A stretch of 64,000 nt of DNA from Rusavskia elegans. Lineage: Eukaryota > Ascomycota > Lecanoromycetes > Teloschistales > Teloschistaceae. Positions 22,381 through 34,091 of the stretch are shown in pieces. The number at the start of each line of letters is the position of its first letter. Position 1 is the stretch's first letter. Location of the stretch: NCBI GenBank assembly GCA_011316305.1, contig SAUG01000067.1, positions 248,001 through 312,000 on the forward strand, given 5' to 3'. The notes under the pieces were generated by a model. The model was not told where the DNA came from. It saw only the letters and a list, made by a program, of their open reading frames with translations, and made no database searches. The position numbers and the translations under genes were made by a program.

Positions 22381-25300
22381 CTACCTCGTAATCTTCTCGT
22401 CCTCCCGTTCTCGTGGCTCCACAGCCAGACTCTTCTCGTACATCTCATGCACGTCGCCCGCGGCCTGCATGTTGCTGAGAATGTAGTCCTGCAAGTCAGT
22501 GACCGGTTTGAGCGGATACGGCACGATTTGGTACTGTTGGATGTCCCGAATGACCTCCGCTGTTTTGGCACGCTTGGCAAAATTGATCAGGTTGGTCTTC
22601 TTGATGACCGATGAAATACCGTCCTCGATGAAAGTGAGGTCCGTGAGGTAGACACCTAAATCAACCGGTCAGCTCCTTGGCTTACCACCACCACACCTCG
22701 GGACTACTCTTACCGAAGAAGGGAATGCACGGTGGGTTGGCGAGGTGTAGAGTCTCGCGGTATTCCCCAAAGTTCTTAGTACTTCCCATCAGCCTCCGCA
22801 TATGCTCCAATACACTCATCGTTCGAGCGTTGACTTGACTCCACGTCCTTTGTAAGCGATGGACAGGAGCTGTCCCCAACGCGGATATGATGGATGTTAG
22901 CGTGGAGAAGTTGTTCATTGAGCGACATTTCTGGTACAGTTAGCGACAGGCGGTCCACGGCTCACTTTGGTGCTTACATCTGCGACGGCCACGAAATGCT
23001 TGATGACAATCACCCGTTTCTTCACGTCCGATTGGGTCAAGATCATCTCGGCAACCCAGTTCGTCAGCTGGTTCGAGTGGAGGATCAGAGCCTTGACGTT
23101 CGCAGCCGGCTCCGGCTCTTCCGGGCTGACCTTCTTCTGCCATGTCTTGTTCAAGCACTCGGTGGGTTTGATCTTGCCATAGAGCCTTGACTCGATGATG
23201 GTGAGCTGCCGCGCGAATTCCGTGGCGTCGATGTCGAGGAATTTGAGTTTCTTCATATTCTTCGGCATGATCGGAGGTGGCACCGGCGTATTCAAAGTTG
23301 GCACCATGATCTTTGTGTTGGTATCCTGACCTCGCAAGCGTTGCTCAACACTAGTCATCAAGGGCGTGGATCCAGGAGTCTGAGTTGTGGCTATTGAGTC
23401 CTTGGCAAACGAGTATACTCGGCGTAGTAGCTCGTTGCTATCCCGATCATTGTTCTCCATCCAGTAATTGTCGAACCAACTCTTAAGTACATTGACGACT
23501 CGAAATCGTATCAGTTTCTGCTTCTTCTCAACCCACGTCTTGTAATCGTCTTCCGAGATACCACGCGGTGGCTGAATGCTGAACCGCTTGACGAGGAGCT
23601 CGAAAAGCTCCGATGCACTTGTGAAAGAGCGGTAGGTCAGTAAGAAGGTGTTGTTGAACACCGCATCCAGTCGATCATGGCGTGTCAACTGCTCTACTAA
23701 TGCCGTGAGTGTGCCGCCCCGTAGTTGCGGTGGGTCAGTCTTTGTATCGTAAGATATTTCGCCCTCGTGATCCAACATCAAGAATGAAGGTGTCTCTTCG
23801 GAGACACGACCCGGCACCATTAGGGCAGGTAATTCACCAAAGATCTTCTCGACTTTAGATCTATCCTTTCGATTGGAGGCATCGTTCAGGGGGTTCACGC
23901 CGTCTGGATACGCTTGCTCAGCGTAGAGAGCCCTGACCTGCCTCGAATGACTTGGTGGAGGAGATGCTTCAGGAGAGAATGTTTGCTGATTGGAGCTGGT
24001 ATCCATTCTTCGGTGAGTATTGTCGAACTGAGGCTCCTGAGGTTGCTGCAGTGATGTCTCCCGTGACATCGAATCCAGTAGTAATTGTAATGAAAAGCTT
24101 ATCTGTGACGCGCAAGTCTCCAACTGCCTCAAAACCCTGCCAACGCCAATGAGTCGTTCCTCAAGCGGCTCGCCCCTTTCTTCGGCCCATTCATCACCTA
24201 GCGGAGCCGCCACTGCCTGGCAAGTCACCATAAGATGCATGACTAGGTCATATAATCTTTGTTTTTGACATTGGAATTCGTAAATCTGGGGATTTGGCAC
24301 AACATTATTCGGAGGGGAAAGTTCAATGCACTCAAGCGTGGACATCCAGGGGCGAAAATAATCAATAACCCTGCCACCGGAGCCACAAACGGCGTCTCCA
24401 ATCTGCTTGTGCTTTAAAGGAGTGATGAGCCTTTCGGAGACCACCAAATGCTCTTCGAGCTGTCGGATGCTGGCGAGAATGACTCGTTTCAAGTCATCTA
24501 ATCGTTCTAGGAGGCTGCTGTCCAGTACAGTGGACGGCTCGGTGTATGGATCCAATTCATCTTGATCGACGAATGACGCTGCGAGCATAGCGCTCTGGAT
24601 TCCCAATTTGTTGCTCTGCCAGCTACCGCCGCTAAGACTTCCTTGCAAGAATCCTGGGGTAAGACGGGTGATGTCCTCACCTCGCTGCGACCGTGCCACC
24701 TCAACGAACCCGTACACGCCATGCAAGACTCCCTCTGCCTCCTGTAGACACTTGGAGTATGAATCTGGGGCAGGCCAGTCGGCAGCTGCAATGTGCGACG
24801 ACAAGACGAGCTTCGAGAACCTTGACATCATATCGCGAAAGTGGGGATACAAAGCTTTGTTGGTGGAAATGATAGAAGGATTTCCAGAGTGGTTATCCGT
24901 AGTGCTAGACGCCGCCGCAAGAAGCATGCGAAGATGATCAGAGATGTCTTCGGCTTTGCGGACATATTCCGAGCGATCTGCATTATTGATGACCTGTCGA
25001 TACGCCTCGATTGATCTTCGCATGCTTTCCACAAGCTTGTTCCAAGTGGGTGTCGTTGCATCCCCATCATCGAAGAACGACCGAGGTATGACAGCAGTTG
25101 TAACCTGACCATGTGAATTGCTTGTAAAAGCAGTGGTGGCAGCACTGGTTGATTGTGTAGCGGCTGATGGGTGTTGTCCTGCACCCATCGAGATGGTTGA
25201 GTTGGAGAGATCCGACGGATGATTCCCTTGCGGACGCGTGATGGGTGACGGATCGAGTGAGGCCATAGATGCGGCTGGCGAGACTCCATCCGATATGTGC

Positions 25301-26118
25301 GATCGACGACGCCTAGGTCGACCGCTCCGAGATGCATAAACTAACGATTCACCGTCCAACTCGGACGCTGAGTCCACATCGTCGTACTGTTCCTCGTCCT
25401 GTTCGATACCGCCTGCCCACATCTCAGGGGGCGGCCTTGTCTGATTGGGAACATGAATATTCATCCGATCACGAGGTCCAGTCTCATGTGCCGATGTGGG
25501 AGCTTCCAGAGGCAATTCCATTGTGGACACACCGGTCAGTGTGTTGAAATAGAAGAGCTTGCCATGGGGAGTGGCTTGTGGAATCCAAAACGCAGCCTCT
25601 TCTTGTTCGTGATCCTCAGTGCTGTCGGCGGGGCCGCCGTTCCGTGACGAGGATCCGTTGGCGTCGGGCTCCAGTTCAAAGTCGTCGTATTCATCTTCTG
25701 TGGTTATTTCAGCTGATGCCTCTGGAGCGTTCTGAAGGCCTTGACTGCGTCGTACAGCGGCGTCTTCGGGTGCGCTGACAATGGCACAATAATTGCTCGG
25801 AAACCACCCACGAACGCCGTGGATGACGCCGTCCCACCAGCCGCTTTCCAAGCGGGTGAGAACTTGTATAATATCACCCTGGCGGAAGCTCAAGCTAGTC
25901 CTGTCGTCGGCTTCGTAGTCATACAAAGCGCGGACGTAAAGTGATGAGGGGGTCGAAAGGGCTCCGCCGACGGTGTTGCTCATGCCCACGGATTGCGAGT
26001 CCCCTCGATTCCTTCCCACCTCGGTGTACTGGAATGTTGCTGCACTGATTTTCCCATTCGCGGTGGCCCTAGTGTTCAGAGTAAGGGGTTGTGTCGACGC
26101 TCTGGTGTACATGGCCAT
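22381..26118 (-). CDS. CDC25: Ras guanine nucleotide exchange factor, Cdc25 type, SH3 + REM + RasGEF
   Basis: Activates Ras by GDP release and so drives cAMP/growth signalling in fungi. Exons are 22978-26118, 22714-22930 and 22381-22655. Introns of 47 and 58 nt (GTAAGC and GTAAGA donors) keep the frame and give 1,210 aa. Residues about 60-115 are an SH3 domain (YVRALYDYEADDRTSLSFRQ, GWWDGVIHGVRGWFPSNYC). About residues 170-205 look like a degenerate WW motif (AFWIPQATPHGKLFYFNTLT) whose second Trp is missing. After a long linker, RasGEF_N (REM) begins near 789 (GGTLTALVEQLTRHDRLDAV, FLLTYRSFT, VVNVLKSWFDNYW). The catalytic RasGEF domain runs from about 955 (FLDIDATEFARQLTIIESRL) through LTNWVAEMIL, FSTLTSIISAL, PCIPFFG and GVYLTDLTFIEDG to INFAKRAKTAEVI. 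Domain order and length match fungal Cdc25. Confidence 0.95.
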
Positions 26119-28988
26119 ATCCCAGAGCCTGATGGGTGTGGGTAGATGCCAGCGTTCGCGGTGTCATCCGAAAGGCGTGGGGCAATACTCGGCTGTCGGC
26201 CGCACCAGGCTCCACAATACAGCAGGTAGAGGTGGATTTGCAGCGATGCGAAGGTTCGTTGAGATGTATCCAGGGGTTTGGCAGTCCGCGCAAGAGGATG
26301 CGTAGCTGGCAGGTGACCAGCGCTGGTTCGGTCGAGGTGGTGGAGGCTGTCGCTGTCGGTTCGTAATTCGTTGGATGATAAAAGTCGGCCCTGGGTACGG
26401 CTACTCTAGCTTGCCTCAAAGATGGCGAGCCTTGCCAGTGCGCTGTTTCTGGTCGTTAAAACCGCTTTCATATTAATTCGAAGAAGACGAGCGGGTGTAG
26501 ATCAGCTCTGCAGGCAATAGAGTAATCGGACACGATAATCATGCATCAGAAGCGGGCTGCGATGGAGGTCAAGTGGAGAGAGGACCAGGTCCGAGAGCAA
26601 CACACTCATTTGATCCAACTACTCTAGCGCCCGCTTCTCTCTCACGTTTCGACTTGCCGAAGACTTCATTCAGCTCGAGGTGTCGACTTCTACTGTTTGG
26701 GTATAATGATAGCGATACATCATCTCTGTTGCCTCCAACACTATCAAAATACTTGTTTGCCATGTGAAGTGAGATTCTCCCCAGCAGAATTGTGAATAAG
26801 CACCGGGACTCTCACCAGTACTAATCATGCCCATTAACAAGAGCTGCAAGGGGTCTTTCGATTTCAAGTCCAGCCTGTAAATTTCGACTGATTCCCAACC
26901 CGAGACGTTTTCGCTGGATGGATGTCTGCTCAAAGTGACATGGCGGCTTCTTCCTTTCTGTCGAAGGTAAGATACCTTTGATCTTGATATATTCTGGGAT
27001 TCGTTGTTTTTCTGTAACGCTGTTGCTGAAGAGCATCATTAAACAGGTATGCCAGTTTGAGTCCTTGACTCGCAGTGTATTCCGCATGCTCACTCACTCA
27101 CTTCGACCTGTCTCGAGCTTGGTGCGTTCATTGGTGATTGATGAACGTGGTGGAAGCGTGGACGTGCAAGCTTCAGCAGAGCTTGATCTTTGGAGTATCA
27201 GATACACGCAGTCCGGTACATGGTAGTGCTTGTCATACGGTTTAGTCCCTTGATTTTTACTGCCATTTCCTGTCGAGGAGGGCCTGCTCTTGTGCCCTGT
27301 TCTGACCATCGGCCGCACATATCTTTCCTCTCTTTATTTCCAGATAGTACAACATTGTTGGATACAACTTCTCTCTCGAAGATACCATCATCGGATGGCA
27401 GTGAGCCATCACTGGAATACTGCCCTGTATCGTTTGGCAAACAAGCCACGTATCTTATCTCAATTTGGTAATAGCAGCACCAACCACGCGAGCGACAAGG
27501 ATTATTTTAGCACTAAGCTCCACCTGAATCTTGGTTTGGGTCCGGGGAGCTCGGGAGCTTCAGTTTCCGCTTCTTTGGAGAAACGCCAACGCGGATGCTG
27601 CTCTTTCTGGAAAGCACTGAATTTCCGCCACCTTTCGCCGTCGTACGAATCATCATGACAGACTTGACTGCTTAGACTTGTTCTTCAAACCTGCAAGGTG
27701 AAGTCATGCCCACGTCCTCGACTTTCCACTCAAATGCACGATCAATAATAGATCTGTCAATTTCTCACGCTACTAGATTATGATGTCGAGGTACGGAGTA
27801 CGAAACATTACGCCCAACGTTTTCCACTAAAGATACCAAACCCATAACACGAGACTCACTGGGCAAAAGCGGCGTTGACAGGATGTGGCCGCCAGTTGGG
27901 GAGTACAAGACTGTGGAAGTGCTTCACAAGTTCGAAGAGCATGCAAGATGAGCTGTCAGACTTTTTTTTGAAGCATCTTGCCACTGCTGCCGTCAGCATC
28001 AAAGCCCCATTCGGTAAATCCGTTCACCGCTCCGCCATTTGCGCTTCGCTGTTCATTACCTCTACAGTATTGAGCGCTTCCCATAGTCGTCACTTGTCCC
28101 TGCTTTGCCGGCCTGCGGATACCCGAACCGAGTAAAAACACGTCTGGCTTCGGTATTACTTATCCTCGTCGCAGTGAGATGGGTAGAGTTCTTGATGACA
28201 CGATCATAAGTAATTTCGAACGTTGAGAGCGAGAACTGCTGTTCACGTCAACTAGAACACTCAGTCGCATCAAAATCCATGGCAGCGATCACGATATCTC
28301 ATGAGTCTCATCTTGTCACGAGGTTATTCAGAGAAGACGAAGACTATTGAACGGGCCGGGGGTAAAGAGGATGACACCGAAAGTCCTCACCATGCGCTAG
28401 CAATCTAGGCTGGGGCTCCAGGTAGTCCGGGCGACCGTAGACTACGGGCGGCTTTTAGCGCGTGGTGAGGACTATCGGTGTCATCCTCCGTAAAGCCGCC
28501 ACAGACAATAGCCGTATTGTATTGATACTAGTAGATTACCCGTACACCGAGGCCAGAGCAAGCCGAGTGCCCCCCTCCCCCTATCCCTTACGAAATGAGG
28601 ATGATGTTGATTAATATTATTATTGCCCCTCCAAAATCCATGTCTCATCTCCAATACGGTTCATCGTCCCTCCTCTCCACCGTCGCCTTCGAACCCAAAA
28701 ACCGATCACCAAAGCTATCATCTTTGTTTATCGCTCGAACATCACTCAGCGACAGCCCCTATGAGATAGCATACTGATAATTACGCAACACTAAGAAATT
28801 ACGACTCGCCAAGCCCTCTACCTTACCCATTTCCACCAAAACCTCCTCCCCACCGATGACTGTAACCGTTGGGACTCTGATTCCGACCCGCCGTCGCCCG
28901 TCGCCTGTCAGGACTGACCTGCTGCATTGAGAAAGGCAGTCTGTGATTCTTGTCTGTGAAGTTGCCCATCCTGGATTCCGCAATCGAG
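26119..28988. other. long divergent intergenic region
   Basis: About 2.9 kb separates the divergent RasGEF and C2H2-regulator genes, so it probably holds long leaders and promoters. Many short frames exist without any family signal. The one clear structure is the MITE-like inverted repeat at 28,362-28,495, described separately. Confidence 0.45.
28362..28495. mobile_element. MITE-like element with 33-bp terminal inverted repeats
   Basis: The left arm (28,368-28,400) begins AGGATGACACCG and the right arm (28,455-28,487) ends CGGTGTCATCCT. Reverse-complemented, the arms agree over about 33 bp with only a few mismatches. The hexamer GTAAAG flanks both sides (28,362-28,367 and 28,490-28,495) and could be a target-site duplication. 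The 54-bp centre contains a second small palindrome (GTAGTC..GACTAC). No coding capacity, so a non-autonomous insertion or a structured promoter element are both possible. Confidence 0.55.
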
Positions 28989-31716
28989 ATGCCCGACGCT
29001 GCTGCTCCGGTCGCTGCTCCGGCTGCTGCTCCTCAATCCACTCCGAGTCGCAAAACGCCCGGAGTGCCGGAAAAGAAGTACAAATGCCAGTTCTGCAATC
29101 GGGCTTTCAGCCGCAGCGAGCACAGGAGCCGCCATGAGCGCAGTCGTGAGTTTAAATTTCCTACTTTAGTACACAGTGGGGTCGAGGGGTGGTGGGGTCA
29201 TCGAGCTCGATTCTCCTTCTTCAATCCTCACTTCACCTCAGCTAACACAATCGTCATCTTCATCCAGACACGAAAGAGCGGCCCTTCAAGTGCGGCAAAT
29301 GTCGAAGCACCTTCGTGCGACGGGACCTGTTACTGCGACACGATCGGACCGTCCATGCCAAAGATGGAGGAGTGCCACTCGTCAGCGAAGTCAAGCGTCG
29401 TCCGGCCACGAAACCAGCAACACCCAAGACCGCTCCGCCCAAGCAGAGCATGGAGTTGGACACCGCAACGCTGGAACAGATAGAGGCTAGCAGTGATGGT
29501 ATGGTTGATCTCGAGACTGCTGCGATGTTGATGACCGACTTCCATCACAAAGCTACCGCCGCTATGGCCGCCCAAGAAAACGAGCTTGACGAAGCCCCGG
29601 TGCCGTATTCGCCAGATCACACGACCATGTTCGACACCTCGGTGCCGTTTATGTCGGGTGCGCTGCCGATGCCTCAGATGCCGTGGGATACGTTCATGTC
29701 TCAACCCGTAAATCAACCCAAAGCTCATTCCATCTCTTCCAACATCTCAAGCTCGCAGGATTCTCACGTGTCGCAGCTCTCTTTTAACAGTGGCAATACC
29801 CTTCAGCCAAATCAGCACCAGCTGCCCCCTCTGATGGAACGTTATCCCTCCGGCGGCGATGCCTTGGCCCCAGGTCTCCAATCACTGACCGGCTCCATGC
29901 CGCTCTCCGGTCCCGGAACGCCCAACGGACTGTCGCCGTGGCCTTTCATGACCGGACCTGTTTCCCCCGTTGATTATCGTCGCTCCCCCGGACCCAGTCA
30001 GACCCTTACGTCGCCCAAGGCCCCTCAGATTCAGTCGGATGAGCAGTACAATCACATACACGAACAAATCAGCAAGCTGGAGATCGAACGATCGGCTTCC
30101 GGTTTCCAATTCCAAAGCCGTTCGGATATCAATGCCTACCTTGCCGCGTATTTCAATCTGTTCCATCATCACATGCCCTTCTTACATCCGGAATCTTTTC
30201 GTCCGAGTGAAACGCCTGCCGTTTTACTGCTTGCGGTGCTCTCTATTGGAGCATTATACACGTTTAACCAAGATCAGGCTTACCGTCTACATATCGGCTC
30301 CAAGGTGCTCGTTAACGAGTTCCTACAGAACAAAGATTTCGACTCTCGCAAATGCCCTCTATGGATCATGCAAAGCACTCTCCTCAACATGGCTTTTGCA
30401 AGTTGGAGTGGCGACGGCAAGGGTCTCGAATTCGCTTGTTCCATCAAAAGTTTATTGGCACAGGTAAGCACATGATGAGGATCGCAGGGTAATACATGTC
30501 TAACTAGTTTGCTCACAGATGGTCGCTGGTAATCTTTATGAATTGAAACTACGAACCGACGCACGCGAAGGAGCTCTACCTACCTACGAGGCGTGGGTCG
30601 AAGATGAAGGCTGCCGGCGGACCTATTATGCTGTCTACATCTTCTTCGGCATGCTGACGCTGACGTATAATCATACCCCGGCGATCAGCTTCAACGAATT
30701 TGACTCTCTGGATCTTCCTTCGTCGGAATCTTTATGGAATCTTCAAGTCTCGGATGAAGACTCGTGGAGAGAAAATTTGACAAACTCGACCATCATCACA
30801 GTCAGAGAGGCACACGACAGCCTTTTTCAGGGCGAATCTGCGCGCTACAGTGCATTCGCTACCAGGGTCATGATCAACGCGTTATTCCTCGAGGTGTGGT
30901 ACCACAAGCGTAGTTTCGATGCTTTGCAAGATGTGGTCACCGAGTACAAACTGCGCCTCGCGTTGGAGACTTGGGAGCACTCGCTCGATATATGTGAGCC
31001 CGAAACCATTGTGGTAGCACTAACAGCTCCACACAAAGGTCATCCTCTTATCTTCAACGCCATGGCGGTTTACCGCAACACGCGTGCCCGCTTAGAGGTC
31101 GACTTGAAACCGGTGCAGGAAGCCCTCCGTTATCATGGGCCATACGAAGTGGCAGCGGCCATGACGCGCGCGCGAGATCGAGTCAAGAGATCGCAAGAGA
31201 TGATCAAGGTCGTACAAGAGTGCTTTAATTGCATCGAGATTGTGGCGCTGCAGGGGATCAAGTCCGTAGGCAAGACGTGCGCAACCAATTGGAGCATCGA
31301 GCACCCTCTGTGCGGGATGGACTTGATGGTGATTCTCAGCCTTTGGCTGTACCGGCTAGAAAATGACGAGGATCCCGCGACGGACGAAGAACTGGCCATG
31401 TACAACAAGATTCGGAACCTTTTCGACGATGACTCGATCGATGCCAAATTGAGCGCAACAGTGGCGCGTCTGTGGGGCAACATGCTCGACGATGTCGTTG
31501 TGTGGGGGTAAGTGCAGAGTCCAGGGTAGCCGCGCCGGTGAGCTAATCAAAGTCTATAGAATCAGCAAGCTTATGGGAGATTCTTTCAAGATCTACTCGC
31601 AGGCACTCGTCGGTCACGAAGACGACATGGGACAAAGGCCGAGCCCGAGCACGAGCACGCCCACCATGTCATCACAAGGCGTGGTAGAAAGCTTGGAGAT
31701 GGAATCAGCTTTTTGA
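28989..31716 (+). CDS. C2H2 zinc-finger transcription factor with fungal_trans domain, four exons
   Basis: A predicted nuclear DNA-binding regulator of the ADR1/AmdX/Klf1-like group; target genes unknown. Exons are 28989-29145, 29268-30463, 30519-31507 and 31560-31716, giving 832 aa. The first intron (122 nt) splits zinc finger 1, and splicing restores its last His. Finger 1 is YKCQFCNRAFSRSEHRSRHE and finger 2 is FKCGKCRSTFVRRDLLLRHD, with the usual ERPF linker. An Ala/Pro-rich N-terminus precedes them. After a Ser/Pro/Gln-rich middle, a fungal-specific transcription factor domain starts near residue 330 (AYLAAYFNLFHHHMPFLHPE) and continues with CRRTYYAVYIFFGMLTLTYN. The protein ends in a short Ser/Thr tail. 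The ATG at 28989 is the first in frame. Confidence 0.93.
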
Positions 31717-32507
31717 GACGAGTCGGACGTGAGTCAACCAAGCAGTACACATGGATACACAAGACTGTCTCCAGCATTTGCCACCCGAAGATTTCCTTCA
31801 GCACTCCACTCCTACAGTTGAACCGACGATGGATGATCCAACGTAATTCCTCGTTTGGGATTATCCAATAACAGGCTGGCCCTTGAGCACCAGTAAAGGC
31901 TGGTGCTCTACTATTACCTCAGTAATATCGCATTGGAGATACCTTGTTCGTTTTATGTTGCCAGTTGTCTTGCTTTTTGGGGGGGCGTTTCAAGACTGCT
32001 CATGATGCTGGACGGTAGCACTTGACTTGAGGGACGGGCGAGAGAGATTATGCATTGAGCGACGGCTACCAATGTTACATCCGGATAGTTTTCCTTTGAG
32101 TGAAAGGGGCAGCCAGCAATGCGGCGACGAGGACAGGACAGTTTAGACTCTGGTTGCACATGCCGCAAGATCATCTGTAAAGTATCCGAGCCAATAATGC
32201 TCATTTTGTATGATCAAGACAAACACATACGGGTTCATTTTAGCTTGTCGGACGTGTCTATCACATGTATGATGACTAAGTAATTCTGGTAAAGTGCTTT
32301 GATTTTTTTGTATTCCAACCTACAATCCCAGCTTGCTATTCATCTCGGTCATCCCTGTGCAGGATACTTACAACCATAGCACTAAACCCTGGGCATTTTC
32401 ACTCTTGCCGGCTGCTCATCAGGCCCGTCGAGGTGGTAAAGACATCCATCCTCCGTGTACGCCATCAGACGCCAAAGACATGAGCAGCCCCACTGCATCG
32501 CCAGTGC
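31717..32507. other. intergenic region with a hairpin
   Basis: About 0.8 kb between the C2H2 gene and the FEX gene, both on the plus strand. It contains a perfect 9-bp hairpin at 31,885-31,908 and an overlapping upstream open frame before FEX (ATG at 32,480). No other gene is visible. Confidence 0.4.
31885..31908. repeat. perfect 9-bp hairpin downstream of the C2H2 gene
   Basis: GAGCACCAG is followed by a 6-nt loop (TAAAGG) and CTGGTGCTC. It lies about 170 nt after the C2H2 stop codon, so it may fall in that mRNA's 3' UTR. Confidence 0.6.
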
Positions 32508-32578
32508 ATGGGAGCCATGGTCGGCAAGAAAGAGAAGGGAAATCACCATCCTCCACCAAGTTTCGCAAACCTGGATGA
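32480..32578 (+). promoter_or_regulatory. overlapping upstream open reading frame of FEX
   Basis: An ATG 28 nt before the FEX start codon opens a 32-codon frame (MSSPTASPVHGSHG...) in another phase. It ends 71 nt inside FEX. If the mRNA includes this ATG, it could reduce FEX translation. A different transcript start or an unseen intron would remove it. Confidence 0.35.
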
Positions 32579-34091
32579 CGCGGCCGCTCCATTGCCTGTG
32601 AGGCCAGGCAATCGCACCGAACAGAAAGCGGCCCGGCAAGAGCCAAACAGTGCTCCTTCGCAGTGCAATCATCACAGCCTACGAGAAGAAGAATATGATC
32701 TACCAGACGAGTATCAGAACCTCGATGAGGTGAAAGAACCTTCTCCAATTGAATCCTCAGACGTCCCAAGACCCCAAGGATATCTCGAAGACCATCCTTC
32801 AGACACCGCTGAATCAGACCGCCGAAGGTCCCGCCAGCATCATGAACCCATACCACAACAAAAAGAAGTACCGTCACCGTCGTTACGCAACTTGGACACA
32901 GCGAAAAGGCCCTCCTCTGCGCGCCGTCAACGAGTATCACGCCTCGCTACAGAACTCTATACCATCTCTTATCTCATCTTTTGCTCCATCCTCGGCACCC
33001 TCGCTCGCCTCGGTCTTCAAGCTCTGACATTTTATCCTGGCGCTCCTGTCGCGACCGGCGTACTCTGGGCCAACGTCACCGGCTGTTTCATCATGGGCTT
33101 CCTAGCCGAAGACCGCAAGCTCTTCGGCAGCAATGATGGCGCTCGCATACCCTCCACACCTCCTATACAGCTGTCCCAATCCCAACGGGATCAGGAACAA
33201 GCTCCCTCACTTGAAGCCTCGAAGGAAAGCCAAAGCTCCGGCAAAAAAACCATCCCCCTCTACATCGGTCTCTCCACCGGCTTTTGCGGCTCTTTAACCT
33301 CATTCTCCTCCTTCATTCGCGACGCCTTCCTCGCTCTCGCGAATGCCCTCCCCATCCCCATCTCCCATACCTCGATCTCCTCCTCCACAATCTCCCCAGC
33401 CTCCAACATCGTCCACCGTAACGGCGGATACAGCTTCATGGCCCTCTTGGCCGTCGTCATCACAACGGTCGCCCTCAGCATCTCAGCGCTGACCGTGGGT
33501 GCACAATTGGCTGTTGCGGCGGAACGATACACCTGCTCTATAAACTACCATTTCGCACGAAGAATCGTGGACAAGGCGACTGTAGTTCTAGCCTGGGGAT
33601 CTTGGCTCGGCGCAATGTTCATGGCGATATGGCCACCCGACCGCCCTGCTACCCACAGCCCTTCAAAAACCGAGCACTGGCGTGGCGCCGCAATTTTCGC
33701 CATCGTCTTCGCGCCCTTGGGATGTTTATTACGTTTCTATATCTCCATTATGCTCAACTCGAATATCAAATCTTTTCCGCTGGGCACATTTGTGGTCAAT
33801 ATGCTTGGGACAGCGCTGGAGGGCATGTTTTGGGATCTGCAGCATTCGTCAGGCTTTTCCGTGGGGGGAGGAGGGGTGGTGGGGTGTCAGGTTTTGCAGG
33901 GGATGATGGATGGGTTCTGTGGGGCGGCGACGACGGTGAGTACGTGGGTCGGTGAGTTGAATGGTTTGAGGAGGAGGCATGCGTGGGTTTATGGTGGGGT
34001 GAGCGTTATGGCAGGGGTGGGGATTATGGTGGGTGTCATGGGAGGAGTGCTTTGGGGGAAGGGGTGGGATGGGCCGGTGTGTATGGGATGA
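32508..34091 (+). CDS. FEX1: fluoride exporter FEX (double CrcB-domain membrane channel)
   Basis: Plasma-membrane fluoride exporter protecting against environmental fluoride. Fungal FEX proteins fuse two CrcB-like halves. Single exon, 527 aa, start ATG 32508. A charged, disordered N-terminus of about 145 residues comes first. CrcB half 1 follows: SYLIFCSILGTLARLGLQAL, LWANVTGCFIMGFL, a hydrophilic Ser/Gln-rich insertion, then LYIGLSTGFCGSLTSFSSFI. A linker helix pair (LLAVVITTVALSISALTV) leads to half 2: IFAIVFAPLGCLLRFYI, FPLGTFVVNMLGTALEGMFW and GMMDGFCGAATTVSTWVGEL. The conserved Asn in each TM2 (WANVTG, VVNMLG) and the Phe/Thr/Ser-rich TM3 break are both present. The N-terminal extension is longer than the core channel needs. 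Confidence 0.93.
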   Translation: MGAMVGKKEKGNHHPPPSFANLDDAAAPLPVRPGNRTEQKAARQEPNSAPSQCNHHSLREEEYDLPDEYQNLDEVKEPSPIESSDVPRPQGYLEDHPSDTAESDRRRSRQHHEPIPQQKEVPSPSLRNLDTAKRPSSARRQRVSRLATELYTISYLIFCSILGTLARLGLQALTFYPGAPVATGVLWANVTGCFIMGFLAEDRKLFGSNDGARIPSTPPIQLSQSQRDQEQAPSLEASKESQSSGKKTIPLYIGLSTGFCGSLTSFSSFIRDAFLALANALPIPISHTSISSSTISPASNIVHRNGGYSFMALLAVVITTVALSISALTVGAQLAVAAERYTCSINYHFARRIVDKATVVLAWGSWLGAMFMAIWPPDRPATHSPSKTEHWRGAAIFAIVFAPLGCLLRFYISIMLNSNIKSFPLGTFVVNMLGTALEGMFWDLQHSSGFSVGGGGVVGCQVLQGMMDGFCGAATTVSTWVGELNGLRRRHAWVYGGVSVMAGVGIMVGVMGGVLWGKGWDGPVCMG

